A stretch of 64,000 bases of DNA. It comes from Nectonema munidae. Lineage: Eukaryota > Nematomorpha > Nectonematoida > Nectonematidae. The notes beneath the pieces are model-generated. The model did no database searches. It was given only the letters and a program-made list of their open reading frames with translations, and had not been told where the DNA came from. Position 1 is the first letter of the stretch, and the number at the start of each line of letters is the position of its first letter. The stretch spans positions 868,001-932,000 of the forward strand of contig JAUIRK010001047.1 of the NCBI GenBank assembly GCA_030549495.1, written 5' to 3'. Shown in pieces: positions 40,497-51,690 of the stretch. The position numbers were made by a program, and so were the translations under genes.

Positions 40497-41869
40497 ATTT
40501 TTAAATGAATTATTTATTTTTTCTTAATCTTTCAACAAGTAAGTTTTGATCTATTTAAATCTTTCTTTTCTTGATTGTGAAATCATTTATAAATATATTT
40601 GATAGTTAAATTCATATCTGCCTAGTTAACATAAATAATCTAAACAAACTCAACCTAATCAGAGATGGGACAATAAAAAAAGCCGATTATGATTCTTCTT
40701 GATGGGGGGGGGCAAGAACGAGCAAAGCCCCAGTAAAAAAATTTTTTCACCCCACCCCCCTTCTTGAGCTAAATTGCTTCTCATCTTTATTGTAAAAATA
40801 TAAAACGGATCAAAAGTGACAAAGAAAAAACATGTTTTTGACATTTTTCTTAGTTATTTTTTATATGCACAATTTACATATTCAGCAGTAATTGATTAAC
40901 TAAGTTACATAAAGTTACATTTTTAATAAATAACAATAATCAGAGTATAAATTATATTGTATTTTTTTTAAAATTTTGACTGAAATATTGTTTTGGGCAG
41001 TGGCGGTTTAAAGGGGCCATGCCCCCCCCCCTAGTTTTTTGGCTGGCCCCTCCACATCAAATACCTATTTTACTAGATTTAAAATATACTCGAAACTTTT
41101 TATAATTTAATTTTTTTGAATGGATTTTGCATCCATGGGAAGAAATATCTCTTATCTGGACGGGTGAATCTTAGACCAAGAACACTCTTAATTTGAGGTT
41201 TCTGCTCGCATCGGAACTGAGAGCACCACCCAAATTGATTATAAAAACTAAAGTTTCAGAATTCTAAATATCGATAAGTAATTTTCATTAAAAAATTGAT
41301 GTTTTAAATTTTTTAGTTTTAAACCTATTTCTTTACAACTTTTTAAAAATATTTTTTCGAGACAGTTTTCCAAACTACTCCTTTAAGCCCCAATGGGATA
41401 GCAGTGTCCTATAAGATAAAAATGGTCTGCTTTAATTAAACCCCACTCAAAAAGGTGGAAAGACGGTTAGTTTTCAAAAGAATCGAAATTTTGCAAGCGT
41501 GTATGGGATAAAAAACGAAAAGCTATCAAAGGTTTAAGCTTCGTTTATGGCAGGGGTGTAGAGATTTTTATCGAAAGAAATGTTCATTCTTGAATAAACC
41601 GTTTGCATATGCATGAAGCCGAGAATATTTTTGAAGCAGAATTTTACTATGGTGAAAAAATGGGATGCATTTTCGCTTTATTGCATTCCAAATTCGTGAA
41701 ATAAGTGAAAATCACACTATAAATTCACAAATAAAATCTTCATTCTAAAAGGCTTTTTTTACGAGTCCAAACATTGCCAATTTTATTGTATATACTAGAT
41801 GTATGTATGTCTCTCGATATATAAATTAAATATTTGCTGAGTTTTTTCAGTTGTTTGTTAATTTATTTA
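40497..41869. other. 1.4 kb without a recognised gene
   Basis: AT-rich intergenic DNA with G and C homopolymers near 40705, 40755 and 41025. There is no convincing ORF or repeat structure. Confidence 0.45.
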
Positions 41870-44356
41870 CAGTAAAACCTTTTTAAGACAGCCACCCGTG
41901 GGACCAGAAAAAAGTGGCGCTCTTAGCAGGTGGCTGTTATATTAAGGTTCTTTCTTATTAAGTAAAATATTTGTCATAAAATAATTAGTAAGATATTAGA
42001 AGAGTTTACTTATCAATAAATATGTTTAAAAAGTGTAAAAAATTTATTTGAAAAAATTATTTAACTTTAAAAAAACTTGTTATTGTTGTTTGTTTTGTAA
42101 AGCTTTTGATTCTTATTTTAAGGGCTATATCTTCCATGTCGAAACAATGTTTTAGCATTTCACTATTTCCTTTTTGCAGAGCATATTGCTTACATATTTG
42201 AATGCAGTCTTGTACTTGAGATAAAGAAGGTGTTTTACCTGATTCCTCAACTTGCGCTTCATTATCACCATCATCAATATTATCGTCATCACCTGAGTCT
42301 TTTTTGACATCGCGAAGAATATCTAAAGCTGACCGATTCCAGTCAATAGCATAGTTTGAAGTAGGAACGTCACTGTCTATCTGGGCGAGACATTTAAATT
42401 TTAATCCAAATAAATCTTCGGAAAGGGATGAAACTGATGGAGAAACATCTATTATTTCTTCTAAAATATCATCACCAGTCTCTTCGCTTTCGCAAGTGAA
42501 TCCACTTCGAGTAAAACCTTTATAAATTGTTGAAGAAGTGACTTCATTCCAAGCTCTATGGACCCAGTTTATAGCATCTAGAAGAGAAATTTTTCTGAGA
42601 ATTTCTGGACCAGTAACAGATTCGTCTCTTGCAATGCTGTCACAAACAAACTGTAGCTGCCTGTCTCTGTACTTTAATTTCATTGTGTGTATGATACCTT
42701 GATCCATGGGCTGGATAACTGATGTAGTATTTGGTGGCAGAAAAATTAATTTAATATTAGAAAGTGTAACATTAGGATGTGCAGGAGAATTATCTAAAAA
42801 TAACAATACTTTACGTTTCTGGTTTTTCATTTCAATATCAAATTTTTTTCATCCAATTGACAAAGATTTCACCCGTCATCCATGACTTTTTATTTGAATT
42901 GTAGTTTACAGGAAATTTTTGTTTATCAAGGTTTTTAAAACAGCGAGGATTTTCAAATTTCCCGATTGCAAGTAGAGGCAATTTCTCTCCAGTCGAAGCG
43001 CATAATGCAACTGTAATGCGGTCTTTTGATTGTTTACCACCTTGTATGCTGTGACCTTTTACATGAAGTGATTTATTACGTTGATTGTTTCTGTAGAACA
43101 AGCCTGTTTCGTCCATGTTAAAGATATTTTTAGGCTCATAACCATCACAAATGAGAGAAAGATTTCGTTTCCATTCACAAACAACATTTTTATCAACATC
43201 ATCACTTTCGCCAGTCACTGATCCAAACACAATAATATGGCGCTTTACAAATGCAGCAAGCCAGCCATTTGAAGCACTGAATGAATCAATATCCAAATCT
43301 TTGGCAAATTTTAAAGCCTGTTTTTGTAACAAGGGACCACTAACTTGTACTTGTCTAGTTGTGGAGTCTAGAAACCACTTCCAGATTAATTCATTAATTT
43401 TTTCGTTCCCAGTTTTGCGCATTTTACGTTTACGTTCATTAGGTACATTGCTCGAGAAATCATCAAGTATTTCTGTTTTTCTCTTAATTATTTTTTGAAC
43501 TTGATCATTGCTTACGCTAAATGCATGAGCCACTTTGCGTGAACTTTTAACTTTTTCGTACATCTCAATCACTTTGATTTTATCCGCTAGGGAGAGCGTT
43601 ATTTTTGTATTTTTTTAGACATTTTTTCAAAAAAATTGATACTTTACCTTCTCAGTATAAAAAAGCCTTTAAAGAAAAACCAAGGTGAAGCAGCTTTGTT
43701 GATAACTAGGGTTTGAATCAAATGGAAATTATTAACTTCAATATAACATCAAATTATTGCCTACAAAGATTATGCCTCTTATTCCACTTTCAAGCAAATG
43801 TTAGGAAAAAGAAAAAAGCTGTGATATAATCTAAATTGAAAACAAATGTTATTTTATATGCTCTTCTAGTGAAATGCACAACATTATCTTCATACTTATT
43901 GCGTGTTAGTAGCATACATAATTTTCACTCACTTTATCGCACAACATAGATTATAAAGAAAGATATACAAGTTCTAGTTGTTAGAATAAATAACATTATA
44001 CATGCTGAAGTATAAAAATGGTATACTACAAGTAACATATTACAATTTTGTGTCAGCGTGAAATCATAGAAAGCCTTTTCAGTTCATCTCTAAGCGCAAC
44101 AGATGGTAATGCTTATCTTGTTGTTCAGTAATGATGAATGAAGAAGCTTGAGAAAATTTTATTTTATTTTATTACAAAGCATGGCGTTTTTATGAAGGAT
44201 TTCAGTGAGAATGGGACTAAAATCATGTGGCGTTTGGCGCAGTTAGAGAGGTGGCGCTCTTATGCCGGGTATTTTTAATGTAAAGTCAATTGGGGATTTT
44301 GAAATATGGAGCTCTTAAGCAGGTGATAGAGGTGGCGTTTAAAGCAGGTTTAACTG
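41870..44356 (-). mobile_element. Tigger/pogo transposon 2, 2.49 kb
   Basis: The ends CAGTAAAACCTTTTTAA (41870) and, inverted, CAGTTAAACCTGCTTTAA (44356) are each flanked by TA. Subterminal GTGGCG-CTCTTA / GGTGGC words recur near both ends. It encodes an almost intact transposase on the - strand and ends 103 bp before the SLC35C1 start codon. Confidence 0.9.
42057..43622 (-). CDS. Tigger transposase with two homopolymer indels
   Basis: From ATG 43622 the peptide begins MSKK. A one-base deficit in an A run shifts the frame to ITLSLADKIKVIEMYEKVKS (helix-turn-helix). The frame is then open through the CENP-B HTH (SGPLLQKQALKFAKDLD, NGWLAAFVKRH) and the catalytic segment FNMDETGLFYRNN and KSWMTGEIF. 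A one-base excess in an A7 run near 42847 shifts again to KVLLFLDNSPAHP, QPMDQGIIHTMK and the C-terminus ITSFFKVK. All three aspartates are present. Both lesions lie in A homopolymers, so they could be sequencing errors as easily as mutations. The acidic stretch (DSGDDDNIDDGDNE) is usual for the family. Confidence 0.9.
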
Positions 44357-44459
44357 TATTTGAAACAATTCCACTATTTTTATTATACACATAAATTACT
44401 TTTCCAGAATGCTCTCAGCTTTACCAATAACAGGTATATAAAGTAATAATTCCTCCTGA

Positions 44460-45605
44460 ATGAGTTCTGCGGACGTTAGCAAGCAGTCTTTCTTGATTTG
44501 TTTGGTGGTTCTCGCTTATTGGTTCGTTTCCATCATTCTTGTTTTCATCAACCGAAGCCTGCTTCGCTATGGCTTTGCGACTTCCATCTTCGTGACTTGC
44601 TTCCAATGCATGTGTTCCGCATTCCTTTCCTTCTGTATTCTAAAGCTCTTTCCACAAAAGCATCAGCATTCGTTATCATCATCTTCCCCTTCGGTATCTC
44701 TTCACCACAAATACATTTTACACTCGTGTCGCAAAACCTTTCCCCTATCATGCATCTTCATGGCGATGATAACTCTGAACAACCTGTGCCTTTCCTACGT
44801 CGGCATATCCTTTTACTACGTGGGTCGTTCTCTGACCACCATTTTCAACGTGGTCTTTACCTTCGCAATTCTTCGTGAAAAGACGTCACTCAGATGCGTT
44901 TTTGCGTGCCTTGTCATCATTTTAGGCTTTGTGCTTGGCATTGATCAAGAAGCTCTACTCGGCTCCTTATCCATTCCCGGCGTGATTTTTGGCGTTCTGG
45001 CCAGCTTGTTCGTCGCACTCACCTCCATCTACACGAAGAAGTACCTGGATGGCGACTTCATCCACGGAAACGTTCTCTTCCTCACACTCATCAATAACAT
45101 AAACGCTATTTTCCAGTTCATAGTCATCATTTTCCCTACTTACTCCCTTTTCACAGCCTTCTCCTCATTCAAAGATAATTCCGCAAGTGTTCCCCTTCTT
45201 TCCACAATCTCTCATCATCTCTTCTCCAACATCTCTACCTTCAGCTTCCTACTACTGTCCGGCTTGTTCGGATTTGGCATAAGTTACTTAGCGAACAAAC
45301 AAATTACTCTGACGTCGCCACTGACCCACAACATCAGCGGAACAGCGAAAGCCGCTACCCAAACCGTCCTGGGTGTTTGGTTCGGAGGCGAGTCCAAATC
45401 TTTCACGTGGTGGACATCAAATGCAGTTGTTTTATTTGGATCAGCCATCTACTCCTTTTTCAAGCATCAAAAAATGCTAGAAAAAGGTGGAGAAAAAAAC
45501 GATAATTTCGAAAGCACGTGCAGCAAAGGCAAAAATGGTGCTCTTTACCATCACTTAATAAATCTGAAGGATGACAAAGATCTCTCTATTTCTGTGAAAA
45601 GATGA
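44460..45605 (+). CDS. SLC35C1: GDP-fucose transporter, SLC35C1-like
   Basis: 381 residues in one open exon, clearly richer in G+C than its surroundings. This is a Golgi membrane antiporter of the nucleotide-sugar transporter family that brings GDP-fucose into the lumen for fucosylation. About ten hydrophobic segments are visible. Family motifs are INRSLLRYGF near the first segment, YVGRSLTTIFNVVF (its Arg is the position affected as R147C in human leukocyte adhesion deficiency II), LGIDQEALLGSLS, FGVLASLFVALTSIYTKK, NNINAIFQF, LFGFGISY and the signature TSPLTHNISGTAKAATQTVLG, then WWTSNAVVL. The C-terminal tail is cytosolic-like and charged. A Tigger transposon ends 103 bp upstream of the ATG, so the promoter has been squeezed or replaced. 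Human SLC35C1 has about 364 residues. Confidence 0.96.
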   Translation: MSSADVSKQSFLICLVVLAYWFVSIILVFINRSLLRYGFATSIFVTCFQCMCSAFLSFCILKLFPQKHQHSLSSSSPSVSLHHKYILHSCRKTFPLSCIFMAMITLNNLCLSYVGISFYYVGRSLTTIFNVVFTFAILREKTSLRCVFACLVIILGFVLGIDQEALLGSLSIPGVIFGVLASLFVALTSIYTKKYLDGDFIHGNVLFLTLINNINAIFQFIVIIFPTYSLFTAFSSFKDNSASVPLLSTISHHLFSNISTFSFLLLSGLFGFGISYLANKQITLTSPLTHNISGTAKAATQTVLGVWFGGESKSFTWWTSNAVVLFGSAIYSFFKHQKMLEKGGEKNDNFESTCSKGKNGALYHHLINLKDDKDLSISVKR

Positions 45606-45629
45606 TCTCTCTCTTCCAGTTCTTTTCGC

Positions 45630-45635
45630 AATAAA
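45630..45635 (+). terminator. Poly(A) signal of SLC35C1
   Basis: AATAAA 25 bases after the stop codon. Confidence 0.65.
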
Positions 45636-46217
45636 AATATTTTTAAAAAATTGAGTTTTATAGGAACCTTTTTTCCAATTTTTCAAAAAATTATCATCAG
45701 TCTTCAAATCTTGTTCCCAAAATAATGTCAAAGAATGTAACATTGCTCAGAAAAGTCCAGTTTGAAGTTATTATCATCGTCGATTTTATATCACGGCTGT
45801 TTGATCTTCAAAGTAAATAACTTTTAGTTGTTGTTATCGCATCCAAGGTAAGAATATTCTTCCATAAAAGAATGTAACGAAGATTATTCATAAAAGAATG
45901 TCACGATCAGGAATCGAATTAATATATTAAGCTAAAAATTAAGTTTTTTTGTTTTAAAACTGGAAAAATACTGTGTTTAATCGTTTTGTATCTTTTTTTC
46001 AACTTACCTATGCCTCTTTTAAGAAATATCTTACGCTTCATAAGGGAAACTAAAGAGAGCTAGCGGATTTACTAAAAAAAAATTCAAAACATATTTTTAG
46101 GGTCAGCCTTTAAGAAGTGACAACAAACTTTAAATATCTTTCGTTTAAACTGGAGTCGACCTACATTTTGATATCAATTTTGTATAATCGTGTTTTTACA
46201 ATATTTATTCACCGGTT
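45636..46217. other. No gene seen
   Basis: AT-rich sequence. A short near-repeat (CATAAAAGAATGT at 45861 and 45890) is present. Confidence 0.4.
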
Positions 46218-46221
46218 TTAA

Positions 46222-46330
46222 CCCGTTAACGACCAGAATAATGGGACGATATTTAATGTAAAGCAGAAGATTTGTATTAAAGAGTATTGATAAACGTAGA
46301 CGATTTTATTTTTGTAAAGTCGATAGCCGG
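46222..46330. mobile_element. TTAA-flanked piggyBac-like MITE (copy 2 of 4)
   Basis: TTAA on both sides (46218-46221, 46331-46334). The left end is CCCGTTAACGACCAGAATAAT and the inverted right end CCGGCTATCGAC. The word GACCAGAATAAT is shared with the copy at 50661. Confidence 0.65.
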
Positions 46331-47684
46331 TTAAGAGAAGAGTAGTGCGATGAAATTTCTCAACACAGCCATTTTGAACCTTTTATAATTTCAAATACAA
46401 AAATTAAGTCTTTTTTAAATTTTATTTCAAGTTTAAATGTGAAGAAATTTTTAATGAGAGATGCTAAACGTAGAACGCCCAACAGAGGGTCACCCCTAGT
46501 AGTATTTAATTAATTTTAGCACATACACCTTCGCAACTATTAATCATTCATGAGCTTTTTTCATCAGGATGTGTGTCGGTTGCTGAATATAACACATGTC
46601 AATTCTTTTAACATCTTTTTATACCTATTTTTATTTCTCATCATCCTTTTGATATTGATTTTTTTTAGTCATCATACTTTTTCTATTGTGTTGATACTCT
46701 TTTTTTTACAATATAATATTGATGAATAAAAAAAAGTAAATTAATCATTACTAACGTTTCTTTGTTGAAGTGAAATTTCTTCCACAAAAAGCGTTGATTT
46801 TGAATTGACAAGACAAAATGATACAAGTTCGAGTTCAACGGATAGTGAAGTAGATCTAGTTACGAAAAAAACCAAAGTTGATCCCATAAAGGACGTTTAC
46901 AAAGCGCCTAATGCGACTAAATGGACAGATTTTACCAATATTTGCAATCAAACTAAAACAAATCATTTTGAGAGAACCATCAGGTCCCACAACTCTAGCC
47001 AAAAGATTTGTTCTAAATGGTAATTGCATCAGCTCTTGCTTACTTTTATTTTTATCCTGAAAACATTCACTGAAATTAAGATAAGGCGTCTTTTATTCGA
47101 CTTCTCTGGAAACTCTCTCTTTCTGAAAACTAGGTTTTTATAGCAATATTATATGTAAGAGGATTCACGATGTCCAAAAATATTGAACTCTGGTTAGATA
47201 ATTGCGGTTTGTTTTTTTGCTAAAAAAAATGTACAAAGTCAGCAAGAATCAAGGTCTATTAATTTGCTGCTATATCAGATATTTTGTATCGGTTTATTTC
47301 AAATTGTCAAAGAATGTATAATTCGGGTTCTGCCGTTACCAAGCAAAACGCGTTGTCCCTTTACCCCGAAGTTTATATTTGCTGAATGGTGTTCCATATA
47401 TAGGCAAAAATGAAAATCGACCAAATGATTTGAAATTATGTTGTGATTTCTTGATCTCTAGAGCTTTATTTCAAAAATGATAAATTTTTAAGCTCATTGA
47501 ATCTGGCTAGAAAACTTCATCAAGAAGGTGGCCTGTCCATATTTTTTTTATAAGATTTCAACAATTGCTTGTTTTGTATGGTGAAAATATTTCAAGAAAG
47601 AAATTATAATAAAAATTAAATTAATCGAAAAATATATCAATGATAAAAATTAAAATTTTAAGAGAGATGAAGCAAAAATAAAGA
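46331..47684. other. Unrecognised, one Ser/Thr-rich ORF at 46805-47023
   Basis: The ORF (NDTSSSSTDSEVDL, then KVDPIKDVYKAPNATKWTDF) has a protein-like composition and lies on the + strand, but has no family I know and no partner exons that I could place. The rest is AT-rich. Confidence 0.3.
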
Positions 47685-48266
47685 GGGTGTATAAGAAACG
47701 ATAAATTCTTCATTTTCTCGACTTTACAAAATGTTTAAAATGATCCAATATTTTTACCTTACGGTTTTTATTAATGTTATGTTTTTACAGAGCACAATGG
47801 TAAAGAAAACAATTTATTGAGGAAAGGAAGAAAGAAGTGATGATATATAAGAAAATCTGCATCTATTTATACTATCAACATATTATCTTGTAATATAGGT
47901 ATGCAAGTGAAGAGCCTTTCACACAAAACAGTGTTCCACTGAAAGAATAGGAACCTATGTAAATATTTAATTATTTGCATAGGTCATTGTAGAGAAAATG
48001 ACTTTTAACATTGTTGTTGAGGGAATGTGAAAGAATGCGTGTTTTGCATAAGACCATAACAATTAATAAGCTAATATAGAAGATGAGAACAAATGGTGAA
48101 ATGAATTGAAAGCTATAGGATTTATATTTATATCAGTGTTTTCATTTCATTTTTTCTCATCCTTTATATTAGATTCTTGATAAAGACCGTAACGTCGAAA
48201 TATTGAATCATTGTAAACATTTTGTAAAGTCGAGAAAATAAGGAATTTATCGTTTCTTATACACCC
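47685..48266. mobile_element. 582-bp MITE with ~90-bp inverted ends
   Basis: The first ~90 bases, starting GGGTGTATAAGAAACGATAA, recur inverted at the right end (ending 48266) with about 85-90 percent identity by eye, including TTCTCGACTTTACAAAATG. No transposase frame. No clear target duplication. Confidence 0.75.
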
Positions 48267-50660
48267 CGTTCATTTATAATGTGCACCGACTTCGTCCTAG
48301 CTTTTATGAAACAAAAAATGATAACCTCATATGTAAAAACTGTAAATAAAATTTATTCTATATAATTTAATTTATCAAAAAAAAGGGAATAAAAATATGT
48401 GTAACATATTTTTTTACAAGAAGCACTAGGGATCATTTTGACACTTCTGTGCGTTGGTTGAAATTTTTTTAGTCTTAAAGAAACACATACTTTATTTTTA
48501 TCGAGAATAAATTGAGGAAGAAATATTTCGAAAATAAAATATTTGTTGCTTATACGTTTAACTTAATTTTATATCATAATGGAAGAGAATATTATTCACT
48601 TTTATTAATGGGTTAAAAACTTTTTTTACTCTATATCATCTAAAGTCGAAAAAGATACTTGCTTAGATTGAATTTTTTTCTATATATTGTGGCAAATAAA
48701 CATTTTTGCAAGTTTGGAGATAAGTAGAATAAAAGGGTGTGTGTATATAAAACACTCATTCTACGTTTGCGCTTCCTCTTTTGCAGGACACCTGATAACA
48801 AGTCTCCCATAGGCAGGTAGCATTACTTAGGTAGATTTGCTAATTCTTGAAAGGATTCCTTCAAGTCTAACTTGAAGCTCATCTGAAAAGATGCAATAAT
48901 TTCCGTTACGAGACAACTAAAAACTATGTTAGACTTTTTTCAAAATTGAGGGTTGGTTTTTCTAAATAAAAGATGATAAGAATCAACATCGAGCAAAATT
49001 TTGAAATGGTCCCATCACTAGTTGAAATGTGCTATTACTTCACATATTTAAAATGACGTCTTGGTTTCCAAAAAGCCCAAAAATATAATGAGCCAAAAGT
49101 TAAAAGCTACAGTTGGTTGTTGCCTTTACCAATTTTTATTTTTACCTTGATAATAATGAAACTTACTTTCGAAAGCGCTTGATAAATGGAGTTACAAATA
49201 TCAAATGTCCTTTCACGTGGTTTAGAGGAATAAAGATTTGCGAAGGACATTCTTATGTCTGCTTTCATAAAATTAAAAAGAGGATTGAACATTTTATTAA
49301 AAATTAAACTTAAAAATTGCATATACGAAGCAAGGATAGTAGTGGTAAGGAGGACGCGTGTATTTTCAAAATGATTCGACATATGGAAAAGTATAGGATG
49401 AACTGATGATTGAAAGGATAGATCATTTCATATCCCATATGTAGCGTAGTGTGGAAAATTAAATGGAAAGAGGCATGTAGAAATTTATTGCAAAGATTTT
49501 TCCTTCTTTCGTCTTTTTGATTGAGAAGGATATATCCTTTTACGGGACCTAAATGAAAAATAGCGTTAGTTTTGTGATTGACTAAGATTTAGTTGATCTG
49601 AGAAACGGTTCTTTCGAAGAGAAAACTCTGCAATCTTTTTTGTTGTAGGCCTGACAGATTTTTAAATCAAACCGCGATAAAAATAAAATGGTCCTGAACA
49701 AGTGAAGAACAATTTTTATTTCTTACAAAAATAATAATTAATATGAAAAATACTTTCAAGGTAAGAGAAGGCTTTTTTTACCAAAAAAAAGAGATAATAA
49801 GCTATCATATCTCAAGTTAAATTTGCATTACCTCCTTTTTACAGCCTTGCGATTTGTGAATGAAAAACCGGGACTATTCTAAATCGCCCTGGATTTCGTT
49901 ATTAAACGAAGATAAAACCGGGACAATTAAAAAAAAAGAGGGCATCGGCACCCTTAATCAGTGATCATTTTCTTTGTGTTGCGGCCCCCATAGCAAGCTT
50001 GTATCAAAAATAGGCTAACAAAATCATATTAAAATGGTCAAAATTTCGCAAATATATTGATTTATTAATTTTATCATCAGAGTTAATGAAAAACCACTTT
50101 TATTAGAAACCGATTTAAACTCATAGGCATTGCATTGCTTCTTTTGCTTTTATCATTGTTTTCTATAAAATACATTTTCGATACTTTAGTTTGGAAATAA
50201 TAAAATGTCTCTCAATTTATTGATTTTGAAAAAGATATTCAATAAAAAAAATAGCATATTAATAGTGTGTGTACAATTCGGTTATTTTTTACAGATTTAA
50301 GTTTTTAAATCTTACAAAATAGAAGTAATAGCGATATATCATTTCTGTTTTTTTCATTCGCTAAATACACTTTGACGGAAAAATAATTGCCCAATCAAAT
50401 AAAGAATCTTTATTCATTTCATTCACCTATATTTATCATAGGTAAATATGGATTAAGCATGTCCTAGGCGCTATTGCTTCCATCAGTTGAGTACGTATAG
50501 AACTTAACTTTTTGATTTTAATGAAATCAATCTTACTGTAACGCAATCAAGAATATTATGTAGAAGGCATATTTATTATGAATTCTATAAATCTGACTAA
50601 ACGCTCTAGTATATTTTATATTATTAAAAAGTTTGAAGTCACAAAAAGCTTAGATCTTAG
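48267..50660. other. 2.4 kb without a recognised gene
   Basis: AT-rich; the two ORFs at 49107-49382 are opposite-strand shadows with no domain. Nothing else recognised. Confidence 0.45.
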
Positions 50661-50775
50661 CCCGTTAAAGACCAGAATAATCAGACGAATAGAAGAATTT
50701 ATAAAAAGGATTTATGAACGCACACGATTATATTTTTTATAAAGTCGGATATAGTCAACTCTGGTCCATAACCAG
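50661..50775. mobile_element. TTAA-flanked piggyBac-like MITE (copy 3 of 4)
   Basis: TTAG on the left and TTAA on the right. The left end is CCCGTTAAAGACCAGAATAA and the inverted right end CTGGTTATGGACCAGAG. Confidence 0.7.
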
Positions 50776-51427
50776 TTAACAAACGTCGTACTATTAACAG
50801 ATGATAGACAAGGCCATTTCTCACAAGTATTTTGCGGTTAAAAATGAAAGAAAATACATGTACAGCAAGGCCTCCATTAGTCAAGACATCCTTAAAAGAG
50901 CGAATAATTTTTGTAAGTAAATGAATGTATATTATTAAGTCCTTAGGCTTAGCTAAAATTTTCAATTTATATTTTTGCTCTATAAATAAAGGATAACAGC
51001 TTTTCAAATAAACATAAGAGTTATTTTGCTTTAAAAACGATAGAAAATGTAGAACTAAAAGCTTTTGAAAATGAGAAAAAGACAAAATCTCTCTAATTTT
51101 AATAAAAAGTGTGTTCTTCAAGAGTTCGATGTCTTCACCATATGATGAAATTACAGAGGAATGAACATAACGAACGACAATAAGTAATGGTGAATTCTAA
51201 ATACAATTCACAAGAGATGAGATAATAAGGAATTTATAAAAATAGGTAAAAATGTATTTTATAAAAGGAAAAAGCACAAAGTGTAAAGCATAAATTTTTC
51301 TTAATGATTGAAAGGCGTGCAAAAATTGAAGATTTCCCCCTTTTAAGATAAAAGCATGCAACCAATTAGAAACGAGCATTATCAAAGAAGGTTTATAAGC
51401 ATTTCAAACTTTCATATTAGATTATTA
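50776..51427. other. No gene seen
   Basis: The - strand ORF at 50699-51121 starts in this stretch and runs into the MITE. It has a Phe/Ile/Lys-biased composition and no domain. Confidence 0.4.
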
Positions 51428-51690
51428 TTATTAGAGGGTGAGCTCTTTGCAATCAACATATGAATTTAATGACGCATTGAGCAAAATGAGTCTTCGATCA
51501 CAAATTCGACTCATTGCAAACTTCCACCTCTTCAAAATGGCAGGTGTGAGTTCACAAAATTGAAAACAAGTATCCCTAAAAAGATGGCTAATTAAACATT
51601 TAGAAGCAAAGTTGCTATACTGGGATTCGAATCCGAGACCTTCAAGAATCAACACCAGATTATAGACAACTATTGTCTGACACAGCCAAA
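51428..51690 (-). repeat. tRNA-derived SINE, family C, with (TAA)n tail
   Basis: On the - strand a tRNA-like head carries the B box GGATTCGAATCCC, then a body of about 170 bp and a tail of TAATAATAAT (forward strand ATTATTATTA at 51422). Folding as a tRNA fails because the acceptor arms do not pair. It is distinct from families A and B beyond the B box and a short GCAACTTT stretch. Confidence 0.6.
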
